Below are positions 8,331 through 15,851 of a stretch of 33,054 nucleotides of DNA, piece by piece (position 1 is the first letter of the stretch; the number at the start of each line of letters is the position of its first letter). The translations under genes were made by a program, and so were the position numbers. The stretch covers positions 1 through 33,054 of the forward strand of contig SFET01000022.1 in NCBI GenBank assembly GCA_004557125.1, written 5' to 3'. This DNA is from Clostridiales bacterium (GTDB lineage Bacteria; Bacillota; Clostridia; Christensenellales; Aristaeellaceae). The notes under the pieces are model-generated. The model ran no database searches. It was not told the DNA's origin and saw nothing but the letters and a program-made list of their open reading frames with translations.

Positions 8331-8978
8331 TCAGCGGTAGTAGTCCAGGCAGTGCTCCAGCCGGTTCATCACGAAGGCGACGACCATGTTGAACACATAG
8401 TAGAACACGCCGGCGATCACGAAGGGCATGAAGCTGGTCTGGGAGTTGGCGATCTGCTTGCCGATGGAGAACATCTCCTGATAGGCCAGCGTGAAGGCCA
8501 GGGAGGTGTCCTTGACCAGCGTGATGACCTCGTTGGTGACTGAGGGCAGGATGTGCTTGATCACCTGCGGCAGGATGATGCGCATGAAGGTCTGGAACTT
8601 GCTGTAACCCAGCACCGCCGCGGCCTCGTACTGGCCCACGGGCATGGCCTCGATGCCGCCGCGGTAGATTTCCGCGAAGTAGGCCGCGTAGTTCATCGCG
8701 AAGGCGATGATGATGGGGATCAGCTTGTTGCGCGCCACACCGAAGCCAAATAGGTAGAAGGGGCCGTAGGCCACCACCAGCAGCTGTAGCATCAGCGGCG
8801 TTCCGCGCAGGATGGAGATGTACACCTGGGCAAAGTAGCGGACCGGCTTGATCTTGCTCATGCGCAAAAAGGCGACGATCAGGCCCAGGGGCAGGGAGAA
8901 GAGCAGCGTCAGGCCGAATATGGTACAGGTTCTGCCCAGGCCCTCGCTCATCTTGGCGATCATGGCGGTGATGGTCAT
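8331..8978 (-). CDS. Polar amino acid ABC transporter, permease (HisM/GlnP family)
   Basis: The 215-residue protein has about five membrane segments. It carries the family's EAA-loop (YEAAAVLGYSKFQTFMRIILPQ), which contacts the ATPase, and an early RGTPLMLQLLVV segment typical of HisM/GlnP permeases. Only one permease gene is present, so the channel is probably a homodimer. AAGGGGA lies before the ATG. It is separated from the binding-protein gene by about 100 bases holding a strong hairpin and sits 15 bases before the ATPase gene. Confidence 0.95.
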   Translation of the reverse strand: MTITAMIAKMSEGLGRTCTIFGLTLLFSLPLGLIVAFLRMSKIKPVRYFAQVYISILRGTPLMLQLLVVAYGPFYLFGFGVARNKLIPIIIAFAMNYAAYFAEIYRGGIEAMPVGQYEAAAVLGYSKFQTFMRIILPQVIKHILPSVTNEVITLVKDTSLAFTLAYQEMFSIGKQIANSQTSFMPFVIAGVFYYVFNMVVAFVMNRLEHCLDYYR

Positions 8979-9004
8979 CTTTGTTTCCCCTTTACACAGG
9001 CATG

Positions 9005-9030
9005 GGGGCTATCGCTTTCGCCATAACCCC
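9005..9030 (-). other. GAAA-tetraloop hairpin between binding protein and permease genes
   Basis: On the minus strand GGGGTTATGGC pairs with GCGATAGCCCC (one mismatch, one G-U pair) around a GAAA loop. It has no following T-run. A stem right after a binding-protein gene commonly protects the upstream mRNA so that the binding protein exceeds the permease. That role is inferred here. Confidence 0.55.
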
Positions 9031-9081
9031 GATGCGCATTCATTTTGATTTTTGTTTGGATTGCTTATTTGTACCTGCGAA

Positions 9082-9855
9082 TTACTCCGCCTTCAGGCAC
9101 AGAGCGCTGGTGTCCAGGCCGTACTTCTCGGCCAGGGAGATGTAGGTGCCGTCCGCAACCAGCTGCATGAAGGCCTCCTCAACCTGTGCGCACATCTCGG
9201 CGTCGTCCTTGCGGAAGCAGATGCCGTACTTCTCTGCGGCCCAGGACTCGTCCAGCATCACGTACTCGTCGCCGTACTCGGCGATCTTGTTGGCGGCAAC
9301 GCCGATGTCAATTGCAATCGCGTCGATGGAGCCCGCCATCAGCTCGGTGAAGCACACGTTGTAGTTCTCGAAGCGAACCAGATCGCCGAAGGTGGCTGCC
9401 AGGTCGGCGCAGTCGCCGCTGAGCAGGATGTCCGCGGAGGTGCCCAGCTGCACGCCCACAACCTTGCCGGCCAGATCGTCGATGGTGGCGATGCCGTTGT
9501 CGGCCTTGGTCAGGATCATCTGGGAGTTGTCGGAGTAGGCCATGGACAGGGTGTAGGCCTCGGGGTCGATCACGTCGATAGTCAGGCCGGACCAGATGCA
9601 GTCGATCTCACCGGTGTCCAGGGAGATCAGCTTGGTGTCCCAGTTGATCGGAACCAGCTCGATGTCCCAGCCCAGGATCTCGCACACGCCCTTGGCCATC
9701 TCGATGTCGAAGCCGGTGTACTCGCCGTCGTCGCCCAGGTAGGTGTAAGGCGGATATTCCGCGTCGAAGCCCATCTTGAAGGTCACGGTCTCGGCAGTGC
9801 AGGCTGCAGTCAGAACAAACATCAGAACCAGGATCATCGCAATCGTCTTTTTCAT
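9082..9855 (-). CDS. Polar amino acid ABC transporter, substrate-binding protein
   Basis: The 257-residue protein opens with a signal peptide (MKKTIAMILVLMFVLTAAC); the Cys may be lipid-modified, though the box is not perfect. The mature part is an SBP_bac_3 domain: DAEYPPYTYLGDDGEYTGFDIEMAK, then GEIDCIWSGLTI, and GVQLGTSAD. These residues form the amino acid clamp of family 3 binding proteins. Histidine, glutamine, cystine or a similar polar amino acid are possible ligands; I cannot choose. It is first in the operon with permease, ATPase and the racemase-like gene. GGAGGGGAATACC precedes the ATG. A palindrome at 9924-9945 lies just upstream. Confidence 0.94.
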   Translation of the reverse strand: MKKTIAMILVLMFVLTAACTAETVTFKMGFDAEYPPYTYLGDDGEYTGFDIEMAKGVCEILGWDIELVPINWDTKLISLDTGEIDCIWSGLTIDVIDPEAYTLSMAYSDNSQMILTKADNGIATIDDLAGKVVGVQLGTSADILLSGDCADLAATFGDLVRFENYNVCFTELMAGSIDAIAIDIGVAANKIAEYGDEYVMLDESWAAEKYGICFRKDDAEMCAQVEEAFMQLVADGTYISLAEKYGLDTSALCLKAE

Positions 9856-9923
9856 GGTATTCCCCTCCAGAATGAATCTCTGCTTTTTCGGAGCGTCCAG
9901 CGCTCCGTTCGTTGTGATGGTAG

Positions 9924-9945
9924 TTTACCACTTTAGCATGGTAAA
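9924..9945 (-). promoter_or_regulatory. Palindromic candidate operator upstream of the amino acid ABC operon
   Basis: TTTACCA (9924-9930) and TGGTAAA (9939-9945) are perfect inverted arms with an eight-base centre. The site lies ~70 bases before the first gene. A weak minus-strand promoter (TTTCAT, 16 bases, TATGCT) sits just upstream of it, which would put the palindrome near the transcription start, where a repressor would block initiation. A GGAGCG/CGCTCC stem (9890-9906) lies in the leader. The regulator is unknown. Confidence 0.55.
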
Positions 9946-10070
9946 TTAAAAGCATATTCCGACGTACTTTTGATGAAATTTGCGTTAAGTTAAGCCTGCG
10001 TGGGAGCGGCCCTGTGCGGGCGGGGAAAAAGCCGTCAAGAGTTTACAGGAAACCAAGAAAATGTGCGAAC

Positions 10071-10095
10071 AGAATCCAACTTGGGATTCTATAAT
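10071..10095 (+). promoter_or_regulatory. Promoter of the MATE-HD operon with an overlapping inverted repeat
   Basis: TATAAT (10090-10095) is a consensus -10. AGAATCC (10071-10077) and GGATTCT (10084-10090) form a perfect seven-base inverted repeat inside the spacer, ending on the first base of the -10. The -35 region is weak, which would suit control by a protein binding the repeat. Confidence 0.6.
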
Positions 10096-10124
10096 ACGGA
10101 TAGAAACCAAAGGGGGCGAGATGT

Positions 10125-11501
10125 TTGCTGCACAGAGCCAGGCGAAACTATGAGCTGGACATGACGCATGGCAGGTTGATCCCGAAGGTGGCGGCCTTTG
10201 CGGTGCCGCTGATGCTGACCAGCATATTGCAGCTGTTGTACAACGCTGCGGACGTGATTGTGGTGGGCCGCTGCACGGGCAAGGAGGCCCTGGCGGCGGT
10301 GGGTTCCACGGCGGCGCTGATCAACCTGATCATCAACGTATTTCTGGGGCTGTCGGTGGGCACGAACGTGGTGGCGGCGCGCTACTACGGCGCGGGCGAC
10401 TACAAGGGCACCCAGGAGACGGTACATACCTCCATCTTCATCAGCCTGATCGGCGGCGTGGCGCTGGGCATCTTCGGCTTTCTGTTCGGCGGCACCTTTC
10501 TGAAGTGGATGGGCTCGCCGGAGAGCGTGCTGCCGCTGGCGACGCAGTACATTCGCATCTACTTTATCGGCATGCCCTTCAACATGCTGTACAACTTCGG
10601 CGCGGCGGTGCTGCGCGCGGTGGGGGACACCCGGCGTCCGCTGTACTTCCTGACGCTCTCGGGCCTGGTGAACGTGGCGCTGAACCTGCTGTTCGTCATC
10701 GTGTTCCGCATGGGCGTGGCGGGCGTGGCGCTTGCGACGATCATCTCCCAGATCATCTCGGCGGTGCTGGTGGTGATCTGCCTGATCCGCACCGACGGCT
10801 ACGTGCACTTGGATCTGAAGAAGCTGCGGGTGAACCGCGACAAGCTCATCGCCATCTCGAAGATCGGCCTTCCGGCGGGCTTCCAGGGCGCATGCTTCTC
10901 CATCTCCAACGTGCTGATTCAGTCCACGGTCAACAGCTACGGCGATATCGTGGTGGCGGGCAACTCCGCGTCCCAGAATCTGGAGGGCTTCATCTATGCC
11001 TCCATGAACGCCTTCCATCAGGCGGCCATCACCTTCGTCAGCACCAACGTCGGCGCGGGCAAGAACAGCCGCATCCGCAAGTCGCTGGGTGCGACCGCGC
11101 TGCTGGTGACGGTGGTGGGTGCGGTGCTGGGCGGCATCGCGGTGGCCTTCATGCGGCCGCTGGTGGGCATCTACTCCACGGAGGCGGAGGTCATCGCTGC
11201 GGGCATGCGAAGGCTGCGCATCATCGCGGGCACCTACTACATCTGCGGACTGATGGACGTGTTCTGTGGCGTGCTGCGCGGCATGGGCGCGGCGATGGTT
11301 CCCATGTTTGTCTCCGTCATGGGCGCCTGTGCCTTCCGCATCTTCTGGATCTACGCCATCCTGCCCCTGAACCCCACGCTGGAGATGCTGTACTATTCCT
11401 ATCCGGTGTCCTGGATCCTCACCGGCGGCGTGCATCTGATCTGCTGCCTGGTGCTGATGCGCAGGTTCCCGGTGAATCGCGAACAGGAGGAATTGACATG
11501 A
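10125..11501 (+). CDS. MATE family multidrug/cation efflux transporter
   Basis: The product has 458 residues and about twelve membrane segments. The N-terminal MTHGRLIPKVAAFAVPLML...LQLLYNAADVIVVGR and the later FGAAVLRAVGDTRRPL are hallmarks of the NorM/DinF-type MATE family, which exports drugs or metabolites using Na+ or H+ gradients. The likely start is TTG 10125, eight bases after AGGGGG. An ATG at 10121 uses the same site but reads only ten codons in another frame. A start at ATG 10161 (MTHGRL) would also give a normal protein. It overlaps the HD-domain gene by ATGA. An inverted repeat in its promoter suggests regulated expression. Substrate is unknown. Confidence 0.93.
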   Translation: MLHRARRNYELDMTHGRLIPKVAAFAVPLMLTSILQLLYNAADVIVVGRCTGKEALAAVGSTAALINLIINVFLGLSVGTNVVAARYYGAGDYKGTQETVHTSIFISLIGGVALGIFGFLFGGTFLKWMGSPESVLPLATQYIRIYFIGMPFNMLYNFGAAVLRAVGDTRRPLYFLTLSGLVNVALNLLFVIVFRMGVAGVALATIISQIISAVLVVICLIRTDGYVHLDLKKLRVNRDKLIAISKIGLPAGFQGACFSISNVLIQSTVNSYGDIVVAGNSASQNLEGFIYASMNAFHQAAITFVSTNVGAGKNSRIRKSLGATALLVTVVGAVLGGIAVAFMRPLVGIYSTEAEVIAAGMRRLRIIAGTYYICGLMDVFCGVLRGMGAAMVPMFVSVMGACAFRIFWIYAILPLNPTLEMLYYSYPVSWILTGGVHLICCLVLMRRFPVNREQEELT

Positions 11502-11986
11502 AAACCGGTCCCGCAATCTCCGCCATGATCGACTATCTGAACGGCAACCTGCACGAGGTGGAGCACCTGCTGAAGGTCTACGGCTACGCCAAGGCCATCG
11601 GTGAGATGGAGGGCCTGGATGCGCGCACCCAGGAGATCCTGGAGATCGCCGCGGTGGTGCACGACATCGGCATTCCGAAGGCCATCGAAAAGTACGGCAG
11701 CGACGCGGGCCCCTATCAGGAGGAGCTGGGCCCTGCCGAGGCGCGCGCTCTGCTGGCGGGCATCGGCTGCGACGATCAACTGATCGAGCGCGTGTGCACG
11801 CTGGTGGGCCGCCACCACACCTACACCGATGTGGACGGCCTCGACTGCCGCATCCTGCTGGAGGCGGACTATCTGGTGAACGCCGCGCACAACCATCACG
11901 GTGCGCAGGCCGTGGCGGCGGCGAAGGAGAGCTTCTTCCGCACGGAGACCGGCATCCGCTTCCTGGAGCGCTGCCTTCCGGGCTGA
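11498..11986 (+). CDS. HD-domain phosphohydrolase-like protein
   Basis: The 162-residue protein carries an HD metal-binding signature: His19 (EVEHLLKVYGYAK), the HD pair His55-Asp56 in VVHDIGIPKA, and GRHHTY farther on. The closest type is the small, uncharacterised HD proteins of Clostridia. Members usually hydrolyse nucleotides or phosphate monoesters with a divalent metal. The ATG overlaps the MATE stop (ATGA) and has AGGAGG upstream, so both proteins are made together. Whether it acts on the transporter's substrate is unknown. Confidence 0.88.
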   Translation: MKTGPAISAMIDYLNGNLHEVEHLLKVYGYAKAIGEMEGLDARTQEILEIAAVVHDIGIPKAIEKYGSDAGPYQEELGPAEARALLAGIGCDDQLIERVCTLVGRHHTYTDVDGLDCRILLEADYLVNAAHNHHGAQAVAAAKESFFRTETGIRFLERCLPG

Positions 11987-12016
11987 TCTGAGCGAAAAAT
12001 GGTGAAAATGACCTGC

Positions 12017-12067
12017 CGCAACCGCCGGTTGACAAATTGACGGCCTCAATTGGTGGTGCGCAACCGC
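12017..12067 (+). promoter_or_regulatory. Repeated CGCAACCGC motifs upstream of the XRE regulator gene
   Basis: CGCAACCGC occurs at 12017-12025 and 12059-12067. The first copy is part of CAACCG-C-CGGTTG, a near-continuous palindrome, and a second CCGGTGG/CCGCCGG stem lies at about 12090-12111. TTGACA at 12029-12034 may be a -35, but no good -10 follows at the right distance. The spacing of the two copies (42 bases, four helical turns) would suit autoregulation by the XRE protein downstream. This is inference. Confidence 0.35.
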
Positions 12068-12137
12068 AAAACCGGCTAAAATGAGGGCGCCGGTGGAGAA
12101 AAAACCGCCGGAAGTATGACACAGAGAGGTGCCTGAA

Positions 12138-13118
12138 ATGATATTGGCGGAGAAGATTGTGCAGCTGCGGAAGAAAAACGGCTGGTCGCAGGAGGAGCTT
12201 GCGGCGCAATTGAACGTGTCCCGGCAGGCGGTCTCCAAGTGGGAGGGCGCACAGTCGGTGCCCGATCTGGACCGCATCCTGCAGATGAGCGCGCTCTTCG
12301 GCGTGACCACCGACTACCTGCTCAAGGACGAGCTGGAGGAGGCGGAGCCTGCCGCGACGGACGGGCCGTCGCGGCGGGTGCGGGTGTCCCTGGAGGAGGC
12401 GAACGCCTACCTTGCATGGCGCAGCCGCGCGGCGCGGCGCATCGCCCTTGCGACCTTCCTGTGCATCCTTTGACCGATACCGCTGATGCTGCTGGGTGCG
12501 GCCAGCGAACTGACTTCCAGCGGAATTTCGGAAAATCTGGCCGCCGGCGTGGGTCTGGCGGTGCTGCTGGTGCTCGTGGCCGTGGCGGTGGCCATTTACA
12601 TTTCCTGCGGCTTCGGCAACGCGCCCTTCGCCTTCCTCAGGGAGGAGGAGTTTGAAACGGAGTATGGTGTGGAGGGCATGGTGCGGGAGCGCCAGCGCGC
12701 GTACCGGAGCGACTATGCGCGCGGCAACATCCTGGGAACCTGCTGCTGCATCCTTTCGCCGGTGGCGCTGTTCATCGGCTCGTTCTCCGGGGACGACTTC
12801 CTGACGGTGGCCATTCTGTGCGTGACGCTGCTGGTCGCGGGCGTGGGCGTGATGTGCTTCATCACGGCGGGCGTGCGCTGGGCAGCCATGCAGCGGCTGC
12901 TGCGGGAGGGCGAGTTCTCTGCGGAGGATCGCGGCGCAAACCGCTTCAAGGGCGCGGTCAGCTCGGCCTACTGGCTCGTCGCCACGGCGGTGTACCTGGC
13001 CTGGAGCTTCCTCACCGGGGACTGGCAGCATACCTGGATCGTCTGGCCGGTGGCGGGCGTGCTGTTTGCCGGGGTCATGGCGCTGTGCAATCTGCGCGGC
13101 AGGCGCGGAGACGAATAA
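12138..13118 (+). pseudogene. XRE regulator with membrane domain, interrupted by in-frame TGA
   Basis: The N-terminus is a clear helix-turn-helix XRE domain (residues ~5-60; WSQEELAAQLNVSRQAVSKWE). After 111 codons a TGA at 12471-12473 stops translation; the same frame then continues open to 13118 with several membrane segments. The fragment before the stop ends FLCIL and the one after starts PIPLMLLGA; the protein's second half contains the parallel CILSPVALFIGS, so the lost residue is probably serine (TCA to TGA). Known relatives join an XRE domain to membrane helices, so the two parts belong together. The DNA-binding part may still be made as a truncated soluble protein. The ATG at 12138 follows GAGAGGTG; a GTG three codons upstream is less likely. 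A sequencing error cannot be excluded. Confidence 0.8.
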
Positions 13119-13127
13119 TTGCAGATA

Positions 13128-13166
13128 GAACGGACGGATCAGAAGCGATCCGTCCGTTCGTTTTTT
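13128..13166 (+). terminator. Rho-independent terminator of the XRE gene
   Basis: Thirteen-base perfect arms (GAACGGACGGATC and GATCCGTCCGTTC) with a six-base loop are followed by G and six T residues. Confidence 0.92.
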
Positions 13167-13183
13167 GGGAGCCACGATTCAAA

Positions 13184-13203
13184 CGGACGCCGATCAGCGT
13201 CCG
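13184..13203 (-). terminator. Possible terminator overlapping the GNAT stop codon
   Basis: On the minus strand CGGACGC and GCGTCCG enclose TGATCG, so the GNAT TGA sits in the loop, and TTTGAAT follows. The T-run is short, so efficiency is uncertain. The convergent XRE terminator lies directly beyond. Confidence 0.5.
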
Positions 13204-13793
13204 CTTTTAATGCCCGGGATTGTATTCGCATTCAGCTCCCGGAAGGATTTCAGCGGCGATGGGGCGGAGGGATCCGGGTCGAGCAGCTTCTCCATCCAGA
13301 CCATGCTGTACCAGCGGCCGAACTTCCAGCCACAGTGATGGAACTCGCCCACGTTGCGGTAGCCCATTGCCGCATGGAAGCGCATGCTGTCCAGCGTCAG
13401 ATATTCATCCGGCGCGTCGGGCACGGCGATGCAGGCGTAGAGATTGCGCACGCCCATCGCTTTCAGCGCGGCCTCCAGCGCGCGATACAGTGCGGAGCCG
13501 ACGCCCATGCGGCGGCAGTCCATGCGCAGGTAGATGCTCGCCTCCGCTGACCAGGAATAGGCCTCGCGGCTGTGAAAGCTGCCCGCATAGGCGTAGCCCA
13601 GCAGTTCGCCATCGGATTCCGCCACCAGATAGGGGTATCTCTCCTGCACATGGCGGATGCGCTCCAAAAAGGTCGCAACGTCCGGCGCTTCGTACTCGAA
13701 GCTCACGGCGGTGCGCTCCACGTAGGGCGCATAGATGTCCCGCAGCGCCGCCGCGTCCGATTCCCGGGCGACGCGGATGGATATGTTCTGCAT
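13194..13793 (-). CDS. GNAT N-acetyltransferase (phosphinothricin acetyltransferase-like)
   Basis: The 199-residue protein begins MQNISIRVARESDAAAL and has the acetyl-CoA loop RRMGVGSALY near residue 90. IYAPYVERTAVSFEYEAP and GYRNVGEFHHCGWKFGRWYSMVWMEK are hallmark stretches of the PAT/Bar subfamily, which acetylates phosphinothricin, methionine sulfoximine or related amines. The real substrate here is unknown. GGAGGACAAC precedes the ATG at 13793. It follows the interrupted Nudix gene by 26 bases and ends a minus-strand cluster. Confidence 0.92.
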   Translation of the reverse strand: MQNISIRVARESDAAALRDIYAPYVERTAVSFEYEAPDVATFLERIRHVQERYPYLVAESDGELLGYAYAGSFHSREAYSWSAEASIYLRMDCRRMGVGSALYRALEAALKAMGVRNLYACIAVPDAPDEYLTLDSMRFHAAMGYRNVGEFHHCGWKFGRWYSMVWMEKLLDPDPSAPSPLKSFRELNANTIPGIKSGR

Positions 13794-13819
13794 GTTGTCC
13801 TCCAATTCCGCAATTCGGC

Positions 13820-14281
13820 TCACACATTGCCGCCCTCGGGGCGCTTCTCGCTGTAAGTCTCGCCCCGCAGGCAGTGCAGCAGATCCTCCCGGCGGATGCC
13901 GATCATGTCCTCCGGCAGCGCGTCCACATCGAACTATGCGAGGGCGCTGCACTTCTCCGGCTCGCGGATCTCCGGCGTACCGGCCCAGGCGTAAACAATA
14001 AAATAGAGGTCACAGTAGGTGCGCGCGCCCAGGCGGTGGCTCAGATGGGCGAAGCAGACGTCCTCCGGGTGCAGCACCACACCCAGCTCCTCCCGGCATT
14101 CGCGTGCCAGCGCCTGCGTGGCGGTCTTATCCGCGTCCACGTGGCCGCTGCCCGCAATGTCCCACAAGCCGTCCATATAGCCAGTGTTCTGCCTGCGGTG
14201 CAGAAGCACCTGCCGCTGTGCGCTGCGATCGCGCAGAAATACGGGAAAGACGGCGCAGTAGGGGCGAAAGTGTTGCGCCAT
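13820..14281 (-). pseudogene. Nudix hydrolase (MutT-like) interrupted by in-frame TAG
   Basis: The ATG at 14281 follows GAGGACAAC. A Nudix box is present: GSGHVDADKTATQALARE then CREELGVVL, with the catalytic REELG. After 115 codons (ending KCSALA) a TAG at 13934-13936 stops translation. The same frame then continues FDVDALPEDMIGIRREDLL to a natural TGA at 13820. In relatives this position is usually Trp followed by Phe (a WF before the LP-E-D motif), so a one-base TGG-to-TAG change is the simplest explanation. The core fold is upstream of the stop, so the truncated product may retain some activity. It sits in a same-strand run between the Cys-rich gene and the GNAT gene. Confidence 0.85.
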
Positions 14282-14395
14282 GTTGTCCTCTTTCATGAAA
14301 ACGCGGTCCGAACGGCAGCGCCGCCCTTGCGGAGCGGATGCTTCGGGCCGGGAAAGCTCGGGAGACGCGGATGTGAATGTCCCTGTTCATGCTGC

Positions 14396-14635
14396 TCAGT
14401 CCAGATATTCGTCAACCTCGCTGCGGCCCGGGCGCACCGGTATCTCCGGTTCGCCGAAGATTTCGTTCAGAAACGCGGGGTCGCTGGCCAGGTTCTTGAG
14501 TTTGTCGCGGCTGACCACGCTGTCGGTGCCCAGACAGGCCTTGCAGCGGTAGCCGCACTCCGGGCACACGCAGCCCAGCTCCAGCCCCTCGGACTGGTTC
14601 ATGTAGGTGCCGCACTCATGACAACTGCATCGCAT
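14396..14635 (-). CDS. Small cysteine-rich zinc-ribbon-like protein, unknown function
   Basis: This is a 79-residue protein with eight cysteines in two groups. The first is CSCHEC near residue 3; the second is C-x-CPEC...CKAC between residues 22 and 34. The CPxCG-type knuckles suggest binding of one or two zinc ions. The C-terminal half (SRDKLKNLASDPAFLNEIFGEPEIPV) is charged and has no known motif. I do not recognise the family. GGAGATGAAACCC precedes the ATG, and the L-serine dehydratase stop lies 13 bases upstream, so they are probably co-translated. The 114 bases to the next gene show no gene or clear terminator. Confidence 0.75.
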   Translation of the reverse strand: MRCSCHECGTYMNQSEGLELGCVCPECGYRCKACLGTDSVVSRDKLKNLASDPAFLNEIFGEPEIPVRPGRSEVDEYLD

Positions 14636-14648
14636 TGGGTTTCATCTC

Positions 14649-15851
14649 CTATTTATAGAGCTTGGCAAGGCCGCCCTCGGCGGTCTCCCGGTAGATGTGG
14701 TTCAGATCACGCCCGGTCTGGTACATGGTCTCCACCACCATGTCGAAGGAAATCTTGCGGGTGGCGGTGAGGAAGTTGGAGATGCGCACAGCGTTGATGG
14801 CGCGCATCGCGGCCACGGCGTTGCGCTCGATGCAGGGAATCTGTACCAGGCCGCCGATGGGGTCGCAGGTCAGGCCCAAGTGGTGCTCCAGCGCCACCTC
14901 CGCGGCGTACTCGATCTGATCCACGCCCATCTCGAACAGCTCCGCCAGCGCGGCGGAGGCCATGGAGCAGGCCGTGCCGATCTCCGCCTGACAGCCGCAC
15001 TCCGCGCCGCTGATGGAGGCGTTTTCCTTCACCAGATTGCCGATCAGTCCGGCCACGGCCAGTGCGCGCAGCACCGCGCGGTCGGGCAGGTTCTTTTCCT
15101 CCTGCATGTACTTCAGCACCGCAGGCACCACGCCGCAGGCCCCGCAGGTGGGCGCAGTGACCACCGTGCCGCCGCCGGCGTTCTGTTCGCTGACCGCGAA
15201 GGCGTAGGCGCAGACGATGCGGTTCTCCCGGGTCTCCGGGCGCTCGTCGATGTGGCGCTGGTTGTAGAGGAACTGGGCCTTGCGCTCCACGTTCAGCCCG
15301 CCGGGCAGCGTGCCACGGTGGGTCAGGCCCTCGCGGATGCTCGCGCACATCTGCTTCCAAACCTCCAGCAGAAAGTCCCAGATTTCCGGGCTTTCAAACG
15401 ACTCCACGTAGACGCTCAGGCGCAGGTTGCGAGCCATGCAGTATTCCGCGATCTCGTGGAAGCTCCTGTGGGGATAGATCTCCGGGGCCGCTTCGGAGAC
15501 CGGCTGGCCCTCGATCTGAATGTCGCCGCCGCCCACGGAATACACGCGCATGCGCCCGCATTCCGCGCCATCCGCATCCAGCGCGATCAGATCCAGGGTG
15601 TTGGGGTGGGGGAGGTCGCCCGTCTTCAGATCAAAGCGCACGTTGCAGGGCAGGGGAGCGAGGGTCTCCCGGATGATCCGGTCGGTGCCGTGACCGGGGC
15701 CGGTCTTGGCCAGGGAGCCGTAGAGCACGGCCTCAAAGCCGGCAGCCTCGGGATGCTCGTTGCGGAAGATGCGGCAGGCGCGCTCCGGCCCCATGGTGTG
15801 GGAGCTGGAGGGCCCGCGGCCGATCTTGTAGATGTCGCGTATGGATTTCAT
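14649..15851 (-). CDS. sdaA: L-serine ammonia-lyase (dehydratase), one-subunit [4Fe-4S] type
   Basis: The 400-residue enzyme converts L-serine to pyruvate and ammonia. The N-terminal half has SSSHTMGP near residue 15, the beta-domain signature, and the C-terminal half has the iron-sulphur region: APTCGACGVVPA, GAECGCQAEIGTACSMA and LTCDPIGGLVQIPCIERN. These cysteines hold an oxygen-sensitive [4Fe-4S] cluster used as a Lewis acid. It is a fused one-chain type, unlike the separate alpha and beta subunits of many Firmicutes. ATG 15851 overlaps the stop of the upstream Nudix gene by four bases (ATGA) and GGAG lies before it. The small Cys-rich gene follows within 13 bases. Confidence 0.95.
   Translation of the reverse strand: MKSIRDIYKIGRGPSSSHTMGPERACRIFRNEHPEAAGFEAVLYGSLAKTGPGHGTDRIIRETLAPLPCNVRFDLKTGDLPHPNTLDLIALDADGAECGRMRVYSVGGGDIQIEGQPVSEAAPEIYPHRSFHEIAEYCMARNLRLSVYVESFESPEIWDFLLEVWKQMCASIREGLTHRGTLPGGLNVERKAQFLYNQRHIDERPETRENRIVCAYAFAVSEQNAGGGTVVTAPTCGACGVVPAVLKYMQEEKNLPDRAVLRALAVAGLIGNLVKENASISGAECGCQAEIGTACSMASAALAELFEMGVDQIEYAAEVALEHHLGLTCDPIGGLVQIPCIERNAVAAMRAINAVRISNFLTATRKISFDMVVETMYQTGRDLNHIYRETAEGGLAKLYK

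Noticed and set aside
12471..12473. TGA read as selenocysteine or tryptophan
   Set aside because: The expected residue is Ser, no SECIS-like stem follows closely, and TGA ends many intact genes in this window, so it is a true stop here.
10089..13175. A 1028-codon open frame on the minus strand
   Set aside because: It is antisense to the MATE, HD and XRE genes, is full of Arg/His/Gln/Ala from GC-rich complements, and has no domain. It is a shadow of the real genes.
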